Assembly: GCF_008080435.1 (NCBI RefSeq)
Contig: NZ_VRKN01000003.1
Span: 186,001-250,000 of the forward strand
Origin: Enterobacter asburiae
GTDB taxonomy: Bacteria; Pseudomonadota; Gammaproteobacteria; Enterobacterales; Enterobacteriaceae
Length of the DNA stretch: 64,000 nucleotides
Direction: 5' to 3'
The notes beneath the pieces were generated by a model that had not been told where the DNA came from, made no database searches, and saw only the letters and a program-made list of their open reading frames with translations. Shown piece by piece: positions 13,121 to 24,622 of this stretch. Position 1 is the first letter of the stretch. Every line of letters starts with the position of its first letter. The translations under genes were made by a program, and so were the position numbers.

Positions 13121-13735
13121 TTACTTATTGCGTTGGTCATCCACCGTTACGCCCTGCGGCGGGGTAAAGGTGAATTTCGATGCATCAACGGCGCCGTTCT
13201 GCTGAGACTTGAGCTGATAGCTGCTGCGCTGATCGTCCTGCTCGACCGCACCGAATTGATTGATTGTACCGTTGCTGCTCACGTTAATGGTGAACTGCTT
13301 CAGGTTGCCGTTGCTGCCTTTCGGCGTCAGGACAAACTCGTCACCCGTCTGTTTAATATTGTACTGCTGCCAGTCGCTGGACTGGTTACGGGCAATCAGC
13401 ATAAACGGCGTATTGCTGGTGGCATCTTTCAGCCAGGTCGCCGTTGCCTGCTCAACGAACGGGTTGAAGAACCATAAGGTTTTACCGTCTGACACCAGGA
13501 TACTCTCATCCGGCTGGGTCATGTGCCAGTTGAACAGATTTGGGCGTTTTACCCACAAATCACCCTGACCTTCCTGCACCGCGTTACCGCTGCCGTCAGT
13601 CACTTTTTGCGTGAAACTGGCGTGGAAGCTGCTTACTTTATCCAGTCGGCTTTTAAGGTCGCTGGCTGCATCAGCCCAGACGCTGCTGGCGACAAAACTG
13701 GTGAGTAATGCACAGGCGATGGCGATTTTTTTCAT
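13121..13735 (-). CDS. lolA: Periplasmic lipoprotein chaperone LolA
   Basis: Carries outer-membrane lipoproteins from LolCDE to LolB across the periplasm. It is 204 aa with a signal peptide of 21 residues (cleavage after SSVWA). The mature part closely matches E. coli LolA ([20 protein letters not shown]) and is rich in beta-strand segments, as expected of its open-barrel fold. It sits between ftsK and rarA on the same strand, 128 bases after ftsK. Confidence 0.97.
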   Translation of the reverse strand: MKKIAIACALLTSFVASSVWADAASDLKSRLDKVSSFHASFTQKVTDGSGNAVQEGQGDLWVKRPNLFNWHMTQPDESILVSDGKTLWFFNPFVEQATATWLKDATSNTPFMLIARNQSSDWQQYNIKQTGDEFVLTPKGSNGNLKQFTINVSSNGTINQFGAVEQDDQRSSYQLKSQQNGAVDASKFTFTPPQGVTVDDQRNK

Positions 13736-13790
13736 TGTTATTCCTTAAAATACGTCTTCCCGGTATGGGGTTTCCGTCTTCTATTCTGGA

Positions 13791-13806
13791 CCTGCCCGAA
13801 GGCAGG
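13791..13806 (-). other. Hairpin in ftsK-lolA gap
   Basis: On the minus strand CCTGCC, loop TTCG, GGCAGG makes a very stable UUCG-type hairpin. It is not followed by a T tract, so it may be an mRNA stability element or weak attenuator rather than a full terminator. Confidence 0.5.
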
Positions 13807-13863
13807 CGACAGAAGAAAATGCTTAATTTTGGCTGATTTACCCTTCTTTGCAAACGCTGAAGG

Positions 13864-16800
13864 TTAATCAAACGGCGGCGGCGCCAGCACCTCGCGGTTA
13901 CCGTTATGCCCCTGCTCGCTCACAATGCCCTGCGCTTCCATCTGCTCGATGATACGCGCTGCGCGGTTATAGCCGATGCGGAACTGACGCTGCACGCCAG
14001 AGATGGACGCTTTGCGTTTTTCGGTAACGAAGTTAACCGCCTGATCGAATAACGGATCCAGCTCTTCACCGCCGTCGAAGCCACCGCCGCCGCCTTCGCT
14101 TTCCGTATCGCTGGTAATACCGTCAACATATTGTGGACGACCGCGCGCTTTCCAGTCCTGCACGACGGCGTGAACTTCCTCATCGCGGACGAACGCACCG
14201 TGGACACGCACCGGAGAGGTGGAGTTCGGGCCGGAATAGAGCATGTCACCCATACCCAGCAGCGACTCTGCGCCGCCCTGGTCAAGAATGGTACGGGAGT
14301 CAATTTTACTTGATACGGTAAAGGCGATACGCGTCGGAATGTTCGCTTTGATAAGACCAGTAATAACGTCCACGGAAGGACGCTGGGTCGCCAGCACAAG
14401 GTGAATACCGGCCGCACGCGCTTTCTGCGCCAGACGGGCAATCAGCTCTTCCACTTTCTTACCGACGGTCATCATCAGGTCAGCGAATTCATCGACCAGC
14501 ACGACGATATAAGGCAGTTTTTCCAGCACCGGATGCTGGGCATCCATGCTGTCACCCGGCTTCCAGTAAGGATCCGGGATCGGACGACCCATGCGCACAG
14601 CCTGGGCGATTTTCTCGTTATAACCGGCCAGGTTACGCACACCCAACGCAGACATCAGTTTGTAGCGGCGTTCCATCTCATTGACGCTCCAGCGCAGGGC
14701 GTTGGCGGCGTCTTTCATGTCGGTTACCACTTCGGTCAACAGATGCGGGATGCCTTCGTAGACCGACAGTTCGAGCATTTTCGGGTCGATCATGATGAAA
14801 CGCACATCTTCCGGCTGCGCTTTATAGAGCATGCTGAGGATCATGGCGTTCACACCAACAGACTTACCGGAACCAGTAGTACCCGCGACCAGCAGGTGAG
14901 GCATTTTGGCGAGATCGGCCACGACCGGATCGCCAGCGATATCTTTACCCAGCACCACGGTCAGCGGGGATGGGTTATCGCGGAATTTGGTGTTATCCAG
15001 CACTTCACGCAGGTAGACGGTCTGACGTTTCTTGTTCGGCAGCTCAAGACCAACGTAAGGTTTGCCCGGTATCACTTCCACCACACGCACCGCAACGGTC
15101 GACAGCGAACGCGCCAGGTCGCGGGACAGGTTGGAAATACGTGCGGCTTTAACGCCTGGCGCCAGGTTCAGTTCAAAACGGGTGATCACAGGACCCGGCG
15201 AGTAGTTCACCACGTCCGCCTTGATACGGAAGTCAGCCAGACGAGCTTCCACCAGACGCGCCATCTGCTCCAGCGCGAAGGTATCGACCGGTTCCACTTC
15301 TGACGGCGGCGGCGTTAACAGATCCAGAGACGGCAGCGGCGTGCTTGGACGCTGCAGCGGACGGCTGTCACCGTTACGCATCAGCAGCGGGTGAATCAGG
15401 CTTTCCTGCGGCTGGGGCGCAGGCTGCTGGAACTGCGGCGGCTGTGGTGGCTGCTGCGGTTGCGCATGCGGCTGCTGAACAGGTTGATGCGGCTGCGCGT
15501 AGGCCTGTGGTGCTGGCTGCTGGCGCACAGGCTCTGCTTCCGGGATCACGCTCGGGGTAAATAAAGGCTCGCTCGGGCCATCATCCACCAGATCCTTCAT
15601 CGGCGAGAATTCAAAATCAGACAGCGAGAACGGATTTGCACCAGCCGGTTGTTCACCGGAATAGCGCTGCTGCTGGGTGGCGGCAAACTGGCGCGCCAAT
15701 TCTGCTTCAGCCGCGTCCTCTTCGTCTTCCAGCACAGGTTCATCGTGCTGATATTCTTCACCGTAGCGTTGATTCTGCTGCGCAGCAAACTGGCGGGCCA
15801 GCTCGTCCTGCTGCATTTCATCGGCGTCATCTTCGTACTCAGGCTCGCGCGCTTTCTCTTCGGCCATACGCTGGGAAGGCAGCTTGATACCATAAGAGGC
15901 AAGCTCACGACGGGTTGGAACGCGAACGCGGTTAGGGCGAGGCAGTTGCGGACCAATCCCTTCCTTCACCTGAGGACGTGGCGCCCCCCCTGTTGCCAGG
16001 CTAAAGACAGGTGCAGCCACGGCAGCGGCCGCGGTAGCCTGCTTCACGCTTTCCGCTACGGGTGCAACTGCAGGCGTCGGGTCGATCGGTGGAACGGAAA
16101 CAGAAGGCGCTTTCGTAACCGGCTCCTGCACCGGTTCAGGCACAGGCTGGTACCAGGCCGCCAGCTGCTCGCGTTCACGCGCACGACGCTCTTCAACTTC
16201 TTCAAAATAGTACATCGGTGGACGAGAGGGTTTTACCTCTTCCACGATTTCAGGTTCAGGCTGCGGCTCAACATAAGGCTGCACAGGTTCAACCGGTTCA
16301 GGCACATACTCCTGATAAGGTTGGGCCACAGGCTGTTCATAGTGTGGAAAACCTTGCGGTTCATACGCAGGCTGTGGCGGCTGATAAGGCTGCTGCCACT
16401 GCTCCTGCTGCACAGGGATGTAGCTTTCAGGTTCAGGCGCGATAACGGGCTCCGGCGTGTGAACACCGGGTGCAGTCTGCCAGTCAACCTGAGGCTGCTG
16501 AATAACGGATTCCGGCGGCGAAACCGGCGCGGATGGCATCACGGCATCGACAGGCGCGGCATACGCCTGCGCTGCGGTCGTCGCGGCTGCGGCCGCCGCA
16601 ACCGGCTCGGTAACCGAGTGGCCATTTAACAGCGGATCGTATTCGTCAAAGTCACCCGGCGTGGCCCGGCTGCCGGAGAAGAGCACATCGTCGGGATCGA
16701 CGGCGACACCCGCCGCGCGATACGCCACCTGTTCGTCTTCATCCATGCGTTTACCGGAGAAGAGCGCCGCATCGGTTTTACGGCCTAGCGGGTTGGCAAA

Positions 16801-17553
16801 TTTCTCAGCAACACGCTGACGACGTGCCAGCGCGCCACGCAGAATACGGGCACGACGAGACTCGCGACGCTGCACAGGTGCGTCATCTTCCTCTTCATCT
16901 TCGTACTCGTCTTCATCAACCCACGTATCGTCACGGCGGGTACGGTTGCTGGCAAAGGTCAGAATGGTGAGGATAAAACTGCCGATTTTCTCGGCAATGC
17001 TCACCCAGGACCAGCCGGTAAAGAGCGTCAGCCCGGCCGCCCAGATGCACAGCAGTGCCAGCGTGCCGCCGCTGCTGTGCAGCATCGGCTGCAGCGCAGA
17101 ACTCAACAAACTGCCGATCACCCCGCCGGAGGCGAAGTACCAGATATCATCCGCATTGATTGCCGCCAGCCCGCACGAGGTGAGGATCAGCGCCAGCGCG
17201 CCAATGAGGCGCAGCGACACGGCGAAATAGTCGATGTAATCATCATTCTGACGATGACGCCACGCAAACCAACATCCGCCAATGATAATGACGGGAAGGG
17301 TGTAGGCCATCACACCGAAAATGAAAAACAGCGTGTCCGCAAGCCAGGCACCGGGGACACCGCCTAAATTATGGATAGGCTCATGCCATGCAGTTTGTGA
17401 CCAGCTGGGATCTGAGGGGTTGAAACTGAGTAAGGCTGCCATCAGCCAGACGGCAAAAAGGGCAATAACAATCAGCAAAGCCTCGAGGAGACGACGTCCG
17501 CTGCTTAGCTTCGATAGTGTGACTTCTTTGTCTTCAGTGTATTCCTGGCTCAA
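13864..17553 (-). CDS. ftsK: DNA translocase FtsK
   Basis: Septal DNA pump that coordinates chromosome-dimer resolution at dif with cell division. It is 1229 aa, about 100 fewer than E. coli FtsK. The N-terminal 210 residues hold four membrane segments. A long Pro/Gln/Glu-rich linker runs from about 215 to 730 and accounts for the length difference. The motor domain follows, with Walker A GTTGSGKS near residue 890 and Walker [13 protein letters not shown], then the C-terminal gamma domain (about 1160-1229) that reads KOPS and activates XerD. Within the linker the motif [14 protein letters not shown] occurs twice in tandem. A LexA box upstream fits its known SOS-inducible (dinH) promoter. Confidence 0.98.
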   Translation of the reverse strand: MSQEYTEDKEVTLSKLSSGRRLLEALLIVIALFAVWLMAALLSFNPSDPSWSQTAWHEPIHNLGGVPGAWLADTLFFIFGVMAYTLPVIIIGGCWFAWRHRQNDDYIDYFAVSLRLIGALALILTSCGLAAINADDIWYFASGGVIGSLLSSALQPMLHSSGGTLALLCIWAAGLTLFTGWSWVSIAEKIGSFILTILTFASNRTRRDDTWVDEDEYEDEEEDDAPVQRRESRRARILRGALARRQRVAEKFANPLGRKTDAALFSGKRMDEDEQVAYRAAGVAVDPDDVLFSGSRATPGDFDEYDPLLNGHSVTEPVAAAAAATTAAQAYAAPVDAVMPSAPVSPPESVIQQPQVDWQTAPGVHTPEPVIAPEPESYIPVQQEQWQQPYQPPQPAYEPQGFPHYEQPVAQPYQEYVPEPVEPVQPYVEPQPEPEIVEEVKPSRPPMYYFEEVEERRAREREQLAAWYQPVPEPVQEPVTKAPSVSVPPIDPTPAVAPVAESVKQATAAAAVAAPVFSLATGGAPRPQVKEGIGPQLPRPNRVRVPTRRELASYGIKLPSQRMAEEKAREPEYEDDADEMQQDELARQFAAQQNQRYGEEYQHDEPVLEDEEDAAEAELARQFAATQQQRYSGEQPAGANPFSLSDFEFSPMKDLVDDGPSEPLFTPSVIPEAEPVRQQPAPQAYAQPHQPVQQPHAQPQQPPQPPQFQQPAPQPQESLIHPLLMRNGDSRPLQRPSTPLPSLDLLTPPPSEVEPVDTFALEQMARLVEARLADFRIKADVVNYSPGPVITRFELNLAPGVKAARISNLSRDLARSLSTVAVRVVEVIPGKPYVGLELPNKKRQTVYLREVLDNTKFRDNPSPLTVVLGKDIAGDPVVADLAKMPHLLVAGTTGSGKSVGVNAMILSMLYKAQPEDVRFIMIDPKMLELSVYEGIPHLLTEVVTDMKDAANALRWSVNEMERRYKLMSALGVRNLAGYNEKIAQAVRMGRPIPDPYWKPGDSMDAQHPVLEKLPYIVVLVDEFADLMMTVGKKVEELIARLAQKARAAGIHLVLATQRPSVDVITGLIKANIPTRIAFTVSSKIDSRTILDQGGAESLLGMGDMLYSGPNSTSPVRVHGAFVRDEEVHAVVQDWKARGRPQYVDGITSDTESEGGGGGFDGGEELDPLFDQAVNFVTEKRKASISGVQRQFRIGYNRAARIIEQMEAQGIVSEQGHNGNREVLAPPPFD

Positions 17554-17602
17554 AAAAGGCTCTCCAGGTATCAGGCATATCCTGCCTGTTTGCTAAAACG
17601 GA

Positions 17603-17632
17603 CAACAGCGCCGGGACTCCCCGGCACTGTTG
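17603..17632 (-). other. Strong hairpin between lrp and ftsK
   Basis: CAACAG-C-GCCGGG, loop ACTC, CCCGGC-A-CTGTTG: two 6-bp stems separated by one mismatch. There is no T tract directly after it. It lies between the LexA box and the ftsK start, within the presumed ftsK leader, and could attenuate transcription entering from lrp. Confidence 0.55.
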
Positions 17633-17648
17633 CTGTATGGATTAACAG
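17633..17648 (-). promoter_or_regulatory. LexA (SOS) box upstream of ftsK
   Basis: On the minus strand CTGT-TAATCCAT-ACAG, a perfect CTGT-N8-ACAG core, 80-95 bases before the ftsK start. E. coli ftsK (dinH) has a LexA-controlled promoter in the same place, so the assignment is supported by motif and context. Confidence 0.8.
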
Positions 17649-17688
17649 GAGTGTAATCAAACTACGCTGATTTTGCACCTGTTCCGTG

Positions 17689-18183
17689 TTAGCGCGTCTT
17701 AATAACCAGACGATTGCTCTGTTTGACCTCTTCCATCACCACATAGGTACGGGTGTCGTTCACGCCTGGCAGACGCAGCAGGGTTTCCCCCAGCAGCTTA
17801 CGGTAGGCGGACATATCAGGCACACGGGTTTTCAACAGGTAGTCGAAATCACCGGACACCAGGTGACACTCTTGAATTTCTTCAAGTTTTTGTACAGCGG
17901 CGTTAAATTGCTCAAACACATCCGGCGCACCACGATTCAGAGTAATCTCAACAAATACCAGAAGTGAGGCATCCAGATAATGCGGGTTCAGCAGAGCCGT
18001 ATAGCCCTGAATAAAACCCTGTCTTTCCAGTCGGCGCACACGCTCAAGGCACGGCGTCGGGGAAAGACCCACACGTTTTGAAAGCTCGACGTTGGAAATA
18101 CGCCCATCCTTTTGCAATTCATTAAGAATGTTACGATCGATACGGTCGAGATCTTTGCCAGGGCGCTTCTTGCTATCTACCAT
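17689..18183 (-). CDS. lrp: Leucine-responsive regulatory protein
   Basis: Global feast/famine transcription factor controlling amino-acid metabolism, pili and transport, in response to leucine. With the start at 18183 (MVDSKKRPGKDLDRIDRN) it is 164 aa and nearly identical to E. coli Lrp. The frame extends 17 residues further upstream without family support. Residues about 10-60 are the DNA-binding helix-turn-helix (ISNVELSKRVGLSPTPCLERV) and 68-150 the RAM effector/oligomerisation domain. It is divergent from trxB and upstream of ftsK, the conserved arrangement. Confidence 0.99.
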   Translation of the reverse strand: MVDSKKRPGKDLDRIDRNILNELQKDGRISNVELSKRVGLSPTPCLERVRRLERQGFIQGYTALLNPHYLDASLLVFVEITLNRGAPDVFEQFNAAVQKLEEIQECHLVSGDFDYLLKTRVPDMSAYRKLLGETLLRLPGVNDTRTYVVMEEVKQSNRLVIKTR

Positions 18184-18464
18184 TATTATTGTCTCTCTGT
18201 ATTCCTTCCCTACTCCTGCCTGGACCCTGTGCACATCACTGTTCAGAGCCTGTACCCGTTAGTCATCACATCGCCTGATTATGTATTAGACGCGATGCGG
18301 ATTCGGGTTCTGTTGGTAAGAAGACCGTTGCCCGAAGGCAGTCACCGACATCACGTATGGCGTCTGTCCACGCCATGCGTAGATTTCACTGACCCGGTAA
18401 AAATGGCATTTACGTGCATGCCTATGCGGCATACGGTTAACGCGGTTTTTTTTCTTCCTTGAAT

Positions 18465-18493
18465 GTTTTCGCAAAAGCGCAGGGGATTGTCAA
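18465..18493 (-). promoter_or_regulatory. Probable lrp promoter
   Basis: A perfect -35 hexamer TTGACA (18488-18493 on the minus strand) is followed after 17 bases by a weak -10, GAAAAC. The implied start near 18457 gives a leader of about 270 bases, close to the long untranslated leader known for E. coli lrp. Confidence 0.5.
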
Positions 18494-18607
18494 AGCAAAA
18501 CATCGTTTTTTAGTACAACATACCGGATATTCATTACGGCAGGGTATTAATCCTCATTTTATTGCCTTACAAACGAGCAGTTTTCAGGAGAAAGCGTGAT
18601 GTTATAG

Positions 18608-19696
<1,089 letters not shown>

Positions 19697-19721
19697 TCTT
19701 TACAAGTCAGTAACAAACGTA

Positions 19722-19752
19722 AATAAAGGCGGCGATAAGTCGCCTTTATTGT
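19722..19752 (+). terminator. Terminator after trxB
   Basis: AATAAAGGCG (19722-19731) pairs with CGCCTTTATT (19741-19750). An alternative inner pairing of GGCGAT-type bases is possible. The T residues are within the descending arm. Confidence 0.7.
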
Positions 19753-19810
19753 CTCCCCGTTGTAACATTGCGCTGCCCAATTTCTAATAACGTCACCTGC
19801 AAAGTACGCA

Positions 19811-21577
19811 ATGGAAAAAACCCGTCAACAAGAGTTAACACGCTGGCTGAAACAGCAAAGCGTTATTTCCCGCCGCTGGCTTACGATTTCCCGTCTCCTG
19901 GGATTCGTCAGCGGTCTGTTGATTGTTGCCCAGGCATGGCTGCTGGCCCGCATTCTTAATCACATGATCATGGAGAACATCCCGCGCGAAGCACTCCTGC
20001 TGCCCTTTATTGTCCTGATCCTGATTTTTATCCTGCGCGCCTGGGTGGTATGGCTGCGTGAGCGCGTCGGTTTTCATGCCGGACAGCATATCCGCTACGA
20101 GATCCGTCGCCAGGTGCTCGATCGTCTTCAGGAAGCCGGGCCCGCGTGGATCCAGGGTAAACCGGCCGGTAGCTGGGCGACGCTGATCCTTGAGCAGATT
20201 GACGATATGCACGACTACTATGCGCGCTATCTGCCGCAGATGGCCCTTGCCGTCTTTGTTCCACTGCTGATCGTGATCGCCATCTTCCCGGTGAACTGGA
20301 TGGCTGCGCTGATTCTGATGGGCACCGCCCCGCTGATCCCGCTGTTTATGGCGCTGGTCGGCATGGGGGCCGCGGATGCCAACCGCCGTAACTTCCTGGC
20401 ATTGGGTCGCCTGAGCGGTCATTTCCTTGATCGTCTTCGCGGCATGGAGACGTTACGCATTTTTGGTCGCGGTGAAGCGGAAACCGAAAACATTCGCCAG
20501 GCATCGCAGGACTTCCGTCAGCGCACCATGGAAGTGTTACGCCTCGCCTTCTTGTCTTCCGGCGTACTGGAATTCTTTACCTCGCTGTCGATTGCCCTCG
20601 TGGCGGTCTACTTCGGCTTTTCCTACCTCGGCGCGCTGGATTTCGGCCATTACGGCACGGCGGTAACCCTTTCTGCCGGGTTCCTGGCGCTGATCCTGGC
20701 CCCGGAGTTTTTCCAGCCGCTTCGCGATCTGGGGACCTTCTATCACGCCAAAGCGCAGGCGGTTGGCGCAGCCGATAGTCTGAAAACGTTCCTTGAAACG
20801 CCGCTGGCACACCCGGAGCGGGGTGACGTAACGCTGAATGCTAAAGACCCCGTGACCATCGAAGCGCAGGACTTTTCCATTCTGTCACCCGAAGGCAAAG
20901 TGCTCGCGGGTCCGCTGAACTTTACCTTACCTGCCGGACAACGCGTGGTGCTCGTCGGCACCAGCGGTTCCGGGAAAAGTTCTCTGCTGAATGCGCTATC
21001 CGGTTTTATGGCCTACACGGGTTCACTGCGGATCAACAAAACCGAACTGCGCAACCTCGATCCTGACGCCTGGCGTAAACAGCTCAGTTGGGTAGGCCAA
21101 AACCCGCAGCTTCCCGCCTCTACGCTGCGTGAAAACGTCCTGCTGGCGCGCCCGGATGCGCGTGAAGATGAACTGCAATCGGTTCTCGACCGCGCCTGGG
21201 TCAGCGAGTTTCTGCCGCTGCTCCCGCAAGGGGTAGATACCGTGGTCGGAGACCAGTCCGCCGGGCTGTCGGTCGGACAAGCGCAGCGTGTAGCCGTTGC
21301 CCGCGCGTTGCTTAACCCATGCCAGCTGATGCTGCTGGATGAGCCCGCCGCCAGCCTGGATGCCCACAGCGAGCAGCGCGTAATGGAGGCCCTGAACGCC
21401 GCTTCCCTGCAGCAAACCACCCTGATGGTCACCCACCAGTTGGAAGGCATTGCCGACTGGGACCAGATCTGGGTCATGGAGAACGGCCGTATTGTTGAGC
21501 AAGGCGATTACGCCTCTCTCGTTGCCGCGCAGGGACCGTTTGCCGCCCTGCTGGCGAACCGTCAGGAGGACATCTGA
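19811..21577 (+). CDS. cydD: Heterodimeric ABC exporter subunit CydD
   Basis: With CydC forms an inner-membrane ABC exporter of cysteine and glutathione needed to assemble cytochrome bd and periplasmic haem proteins. It is 588 aa, the E. coli length. Six membrane helices fill the first 330 residues. The nucleotide-binding domain has Walker A GTSGSGKSS near residue 383 (E. coli has Arg at the second position), signature LSVGQAQRVAVARAL and Walker B LMLLDEPAASLD. The non-canonical signature (Val for Gly) is family-typical. The stop overlaps the cydC start by one base (TGATG), so the two are translationally coupled. Confidence 0.97.
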   Translation: MEKTRQQELTRWLKQQSVISRRWLTISRLLGFVSGLLIVAQAWLLARILNHMIMENIPREALLLPFIVLILIFILRAWVVWLRERVGFHAGQHIRYEIRRQVLDRLQEAGPAWIQGKPAGSWATLILEQIDDMHDYYARYLPQMALAVFVPLLIVIAIFPVNWMAALILMGTAPLIPLFMALVGMGAADANRRNFLALGRLSGHFLDRLRGMETLRIFGRGEAETENIRQASQDFRQRTMEVLRLAFLSSGVLEFFTSLSIALVAVYFGFSYLGALDFGHYGTAVTLSAGFLALILAPEFFQPLRDLGTFYHAKAQAVGAADSLKTFLETPLAHPERGDVTLNAKDPVTIEAQDFSILSPEGKVLAGPLNFTLPAGQRVVLVGTSGSGKSSLLNALSGFMAYTGSLRINKTELRNLDPDAWRKQLSWVGQNPQLPASTLRENVLLARPDAREDELQSVLDRAWVSEFLPLLPQGVDTVVGDQSAGLSVGQAQRVAVARALLNPCQLMLLDEPAASLDAHSEQRVMEALNAASLQQTTLMVTHQLEGIADWDQIWVMENGRIVEQGDYASLVAAQGPFAALLANRQEDI

Positions 21578-23298
21578 TGCGTGCTCTGCTGCCCTATCTT
21601 GCTCTCTATAAACGCCACAAATGGATGTTAACGCTGGGGATTGTACTGGCGATTGTCACGCTGCTCGCCAGCATCGGCCTGCTCACGCTTTCCGGCTGGT
21701 TCCTGTCGGCCTCGGCCGTCGCGGGCGTTGCCGGGTTGTACAGCTTCAACTATATGCTCCCGGCAGCCGGTGTTCGCGGTACCGCCATCACCCGTACTGC
21801 CGGACGCTATTTCGAACGTCTGGTCAGCCACGATGCCACTTTCCGCGTGCTGCAGCACCTGCGTATCTACACCTTCAGCAAACTGCTCCCCCTCTCCCCT
21901 GCCGGACTGGCGCGTTTTCGTCAGGGTGAGCTACTTAACCGTGTCGTTGCGGATGTCGACACGCTGGATCACCTGTACCTGCGCGTGATCTCCCCTATCG
22001 TGGGCGCGTTTGTGGTGATTGTGGTGGTCACGCTGGGGCTGTCTGTTCTGGATGTTCCCGTTGCACTGACGCTGGGCGGGATCATGCTGCTGACGCTGAT
22101 CATTCTGCCGCCGCTGTTTTACCGCGCCGGCAAATCCACCGGGGAAAACCTGACGAGTCTGCGCGGGGACTACCGCCAGCAGCTGACCTCCTGGCTTCAG
22201 GGGCAGGCAGAGCTGACCATTTTTGGTGCCAGCAAGCGCTACCGTGCGCGGATGGAAAGTACGGAGCTGAACTGGCATGAGGCCCAGCGCCGCCAGTCGG
22301 AACTGACGGCCTTTTCTCAGGCGCTGATGATGTTAATCGGCGGCGTGGCGGTGATTGCCATGCTGTGGCTGGCTTCCGGCGATGTCGGGGGGAATTCACA
22401 GCCGGGTCCACTTATTGCCCTTTTCGTCTTCTGCGCGCTGGCGGCGTTTGAAGCGCTGGCCCCGGTGACGGGCGCCTTCCAGCATCTTGGTCAGGTTATC
22501 GCCTCTGCCCTGCGCATCACCCAGATTGCCGAGCAGGAGCCTGAAGTCACGTTCAGTGCCGGGCAGACCGCTGTACCAGAGCAGGTTGCGCTGACGCTTG
22601 AAGATGTCACCTTCACCTATGACAAACAGGCGCAGAACGCGCTGGACGGTATCAACCTTTCTGTTAATGCAGGTGAGCGGATTGCGATCCTCGGCCGTAC
22701 CGGCTGCGGTAAATCGACGCTGCTGCAGTTGCTGACCCGCGCCTGGGATCCGCAGCGCGGTCATATTCGTTTTAATAATACGTTGCTGACTGATTTCAGC
22801 GAGCAGGCCCTGCGCAAGACCGTAAGCGTCGTTCCGCAGCGCGTGCATCTGTTTAGCGCCACGCTGCGCGATAACCTGCTGCTGGCCGCGCCAGAGGCCT
22901 CTGATGATGCGCTTCGCGCCGTGCTGGAGCAGGTCGGACTGCAAAAACTGCTTGAGGACGAGGGGTTGAACAGCTGGCTGGGTGAAGGCGGCCGTCAGCT
23001 CTCCGGCGGTGAGCTGCGCCGTCTGGCCATTGCGCGCGCGCTGCTGCACGATGCCCCGCTGATGCTGCTCGACGAGCCCACCGAAGGGCTGGACGCCACG
23101 ACCGAGAGCCAAATCCTTGATTTACTGGCGAATGTCATGACCGGCAAAACCGTGCTGATGGTCACACATCGCCTGCGCGGGCTGGCGAGCTTTGATCAGA
23201 TAATTGTGATGGACAACGGACACATTATTGAGCAAGGTAATCACACAGAACTGTTGGCGAAACAGGGTCGCTACTACCAGTTTAAACAGCGTCTGTAG
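21577..23298 (+). CDS. cydC: Heterodimeric ABC exporter subunit CydC
   Basis: Partner of CydD in the cysteine/glutathione exporter required for cytochrome bd assembly. It is 573 aa with six N-terminal membrane helices. The ATPase domain has Walker A GRTGCGKST near residue 372, signature LSGGELRRLAIARAL and Walker B LMLLDEPTEGLD. The start overlaps the cydD stop by one base. aat follows after 45 bases without an obvious terminator, so read-through into aat is likely. Confidence 0.97.
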   Translation: MRALLPYLALYKRHKWMLTLGIVLAIVTLLASIGLLTLSGWFLSASAVAGVAGLYSFNYMLPAAGVRGTAITRTAGRYFERLVSHDATFRVLQHLRIYTFSKLLPLSPAGLARFRQGELLNRVVADVDTLDHLYLRVISPIVGAFVVIVVVTLGLSVLDVPVALTLGGIMLLTLIILPPLFYRAGKSTGENLTSLRGDYRQQLTSWLQGQAELTIFGASKRYRARMESTELNWHEAQRRQSELTAFSQALMMLIGGVAVIAMLWLASGDVGGNSQPGPLIALFVFCALAAFEALAPVTGAFQHLGQVIASALRITQIAEQEPEVTFSAGQTAVPEQVALTLEDVTFTYDKQAQNALDGINLSVNAGERIAILGRTGCGKSTLLQLLTRAWDPQRGHIRFNNTLLTDFSEQALRKTVSVVPQRVHLFSATLRDNLLLAAPEASDDALRAVLEQVGLQKLLEDEGLNSWLGEGGRQLSGGELRRLAIARALLHDAPLMLLDEPTEGLDATTESQILDLLANVMTGKTVLMVTHRLRGLASFDQIIVMDNGHIIEQGNHTELLAKQGRYYQFKQRL

Positions 23299-23343
23299 AC
23301 TATATTTGTAGCGTCCTCACTCGCGTACTGGAGTTTTGCTGTC

Positions 23344-24048
23344 ATGCGCCTGGTCCAGCTTTCTCGTCATAACATCGCGTTCCCTTCTCCGGAAGGGGCG
23401 CTGCGTGAGCCCAATGGGCTGCTGGCCCTTGGCGGTGATCTCAGTCCCGCTCGACTATTAATGGCGTATCAGCGCGGTATTTTCCCCTGGTTTTCCCCCG
23501 GCGATCCGATTTTATGGTGGTCCCCCGATCCGCGTGCCGTGCTGTGGCCTGCGCAGTTTCACGTGAGCCGCAGCATGAAGCGTTTCCATGCGAAATCACC
23601 GTACCGCGTCACCCTCAATCATGCTTTTGGTCAGGTCATTGAAGGCTGTGCAGAAGACCGCTATGAAGGAACATGGATAACCCGCGATATTATTACCGCC
23701 TACCACCAGCTCCATGAGCTTGGCTACGCCCACTCCATTGAGGTGTGGGAAGGCGGAGCACTCGTCGGCGGCATGTACGGCGTGGCGCAAGGGACGCTGT
23801 TTTGTGGCGAGTCGATGTTCTCTCGTGCGGTTAACGCTTCGAAAACCGCGCTGCTGGTCTTCTGCGAGGCGTTTGCCCAGCGCGGCGGACGCCTGATCGA
23901 TTGTCAGGTGCTCAACGAGCACACGGCCTCCCTGGGTGCTGTTGAAATCCCGCGACGCCAGTATATCGAACTTCTGGATGCCAGCCGTCAGGAGAAGCTC
24001 CCGCGCGACTTCTGGATACCGAGAACGCTCTTTATGCCCAATGCATAA
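23344..24048 (+). CDS. aat: Leucyl/phenylalanyl-tRNA-protein transferase
   Basis: Adds Leu or Phe to the N-terminus of proteins starting with Arg or Lys, creating primary N-degrons for the ClpS-ClpAP pathway. It is 234 aa, the E. coli length. Family segments are visible: [23 protein letters not shown] near the N-terminus, [10 protein letters not shown] and EGTWI. A GGAG site precedes the ATG. It is notable that the downstream partners of this pathway, clpA and clpS, are encoded about 1.5 kb further on the opposite strand. Confidence 0.97.
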   Translation: MRLVQLSRHNIAFPSPEGALREPNGLLALGGDLSPARLLMAYQRGIFPWFSPGDPILWWSPDPRAVLWPAQFHVSRSMKRFHAKSPYRVTLNHAFGQVIEGCAEDRYEGTWITRDIITAYHQLHELGYAHSIEVWEGGALVGGMYGVAQGTLFCGESMFSRAVNASKTALLVFCEAFAQRGGRLIDCQVLNEHTASLGAVEIPRRQYIELLDASRQEKLPRDFWIPRTLFMPNA

Positions 24049-24075
24049 ATGTTTTCCGCATATTTTTTGCGAGGG

Positions 24076-24084
24076 TGTTATAAT
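24076..24084 (+). promoter_or_regulatory. Extended -10 promoter upstream of infA (distal)
   Basis: TGTTATAAT is a perfect extended -10 element (TGnTATAAT) with no good -35, just after the aat stop. It would give a leader of about 240 bases for infA. E. coli infA also has a distal and a proximal promoter. Confidence 0.65.
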
Positions 24085-24261
24085 TATGCCGCAGAGTAGC
24101 TTCTGCCTGTTGCCCCGCCGCCGTTTGGGACCCTCGCTTCAGATAACGTCCTGACGTTTATCCTGTCGTCTCCCCTTTACGAATGCGCTTCCTGTTCGGT
24201 TGTACCGTGACGCTTGGGCAATGCGCCGAAACTGTTTTGCTGCGTTTTAATCGCGCAATTC

Positions 24262-24290
24262 TTTACTTAATTGATGAATTTCGGCATTAT
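24262..24290 (+). promoter_or_regulatory. Proximal infA promoter
   Basis: TTTACT and CATTAT separated by 17 bases; the implied start lies about 36 bases before the infA ATG. Confidence 0.45.
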
Positions 24291-24332
24291 CTTGCCGGTT
24301 CAAAACTTGGTAGTGATACCCCAGAGGATTAG

Positions 24333-24551
<219 letters not shown>

Positions 24552-24583
24552 TTGTTTTCGCCTGTAATGGCAGATGAATATTT

Positions 24584-24612
24584 AAAAGGTCGGGATTATC
24601 CCGGCCTTTTTT
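24584..24612 (+). terminator. Terminator after infA
   Basis: AAGGTCGGGA (24586-24595), loop TTA, TCCCGGCCTT (24599-24608), then further T residues. The stem has ten pairs including one G-U. Confidence 0.92.
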
Positions 24613-24622
24613 ATTTATGGCT

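Noticed and set aside
18286-18474. 62-codon minus-strand frame in the lrp leader
   Set aside because: Basic, low-complexity product, no ribosome site; explained by the untranslated lrp leader.
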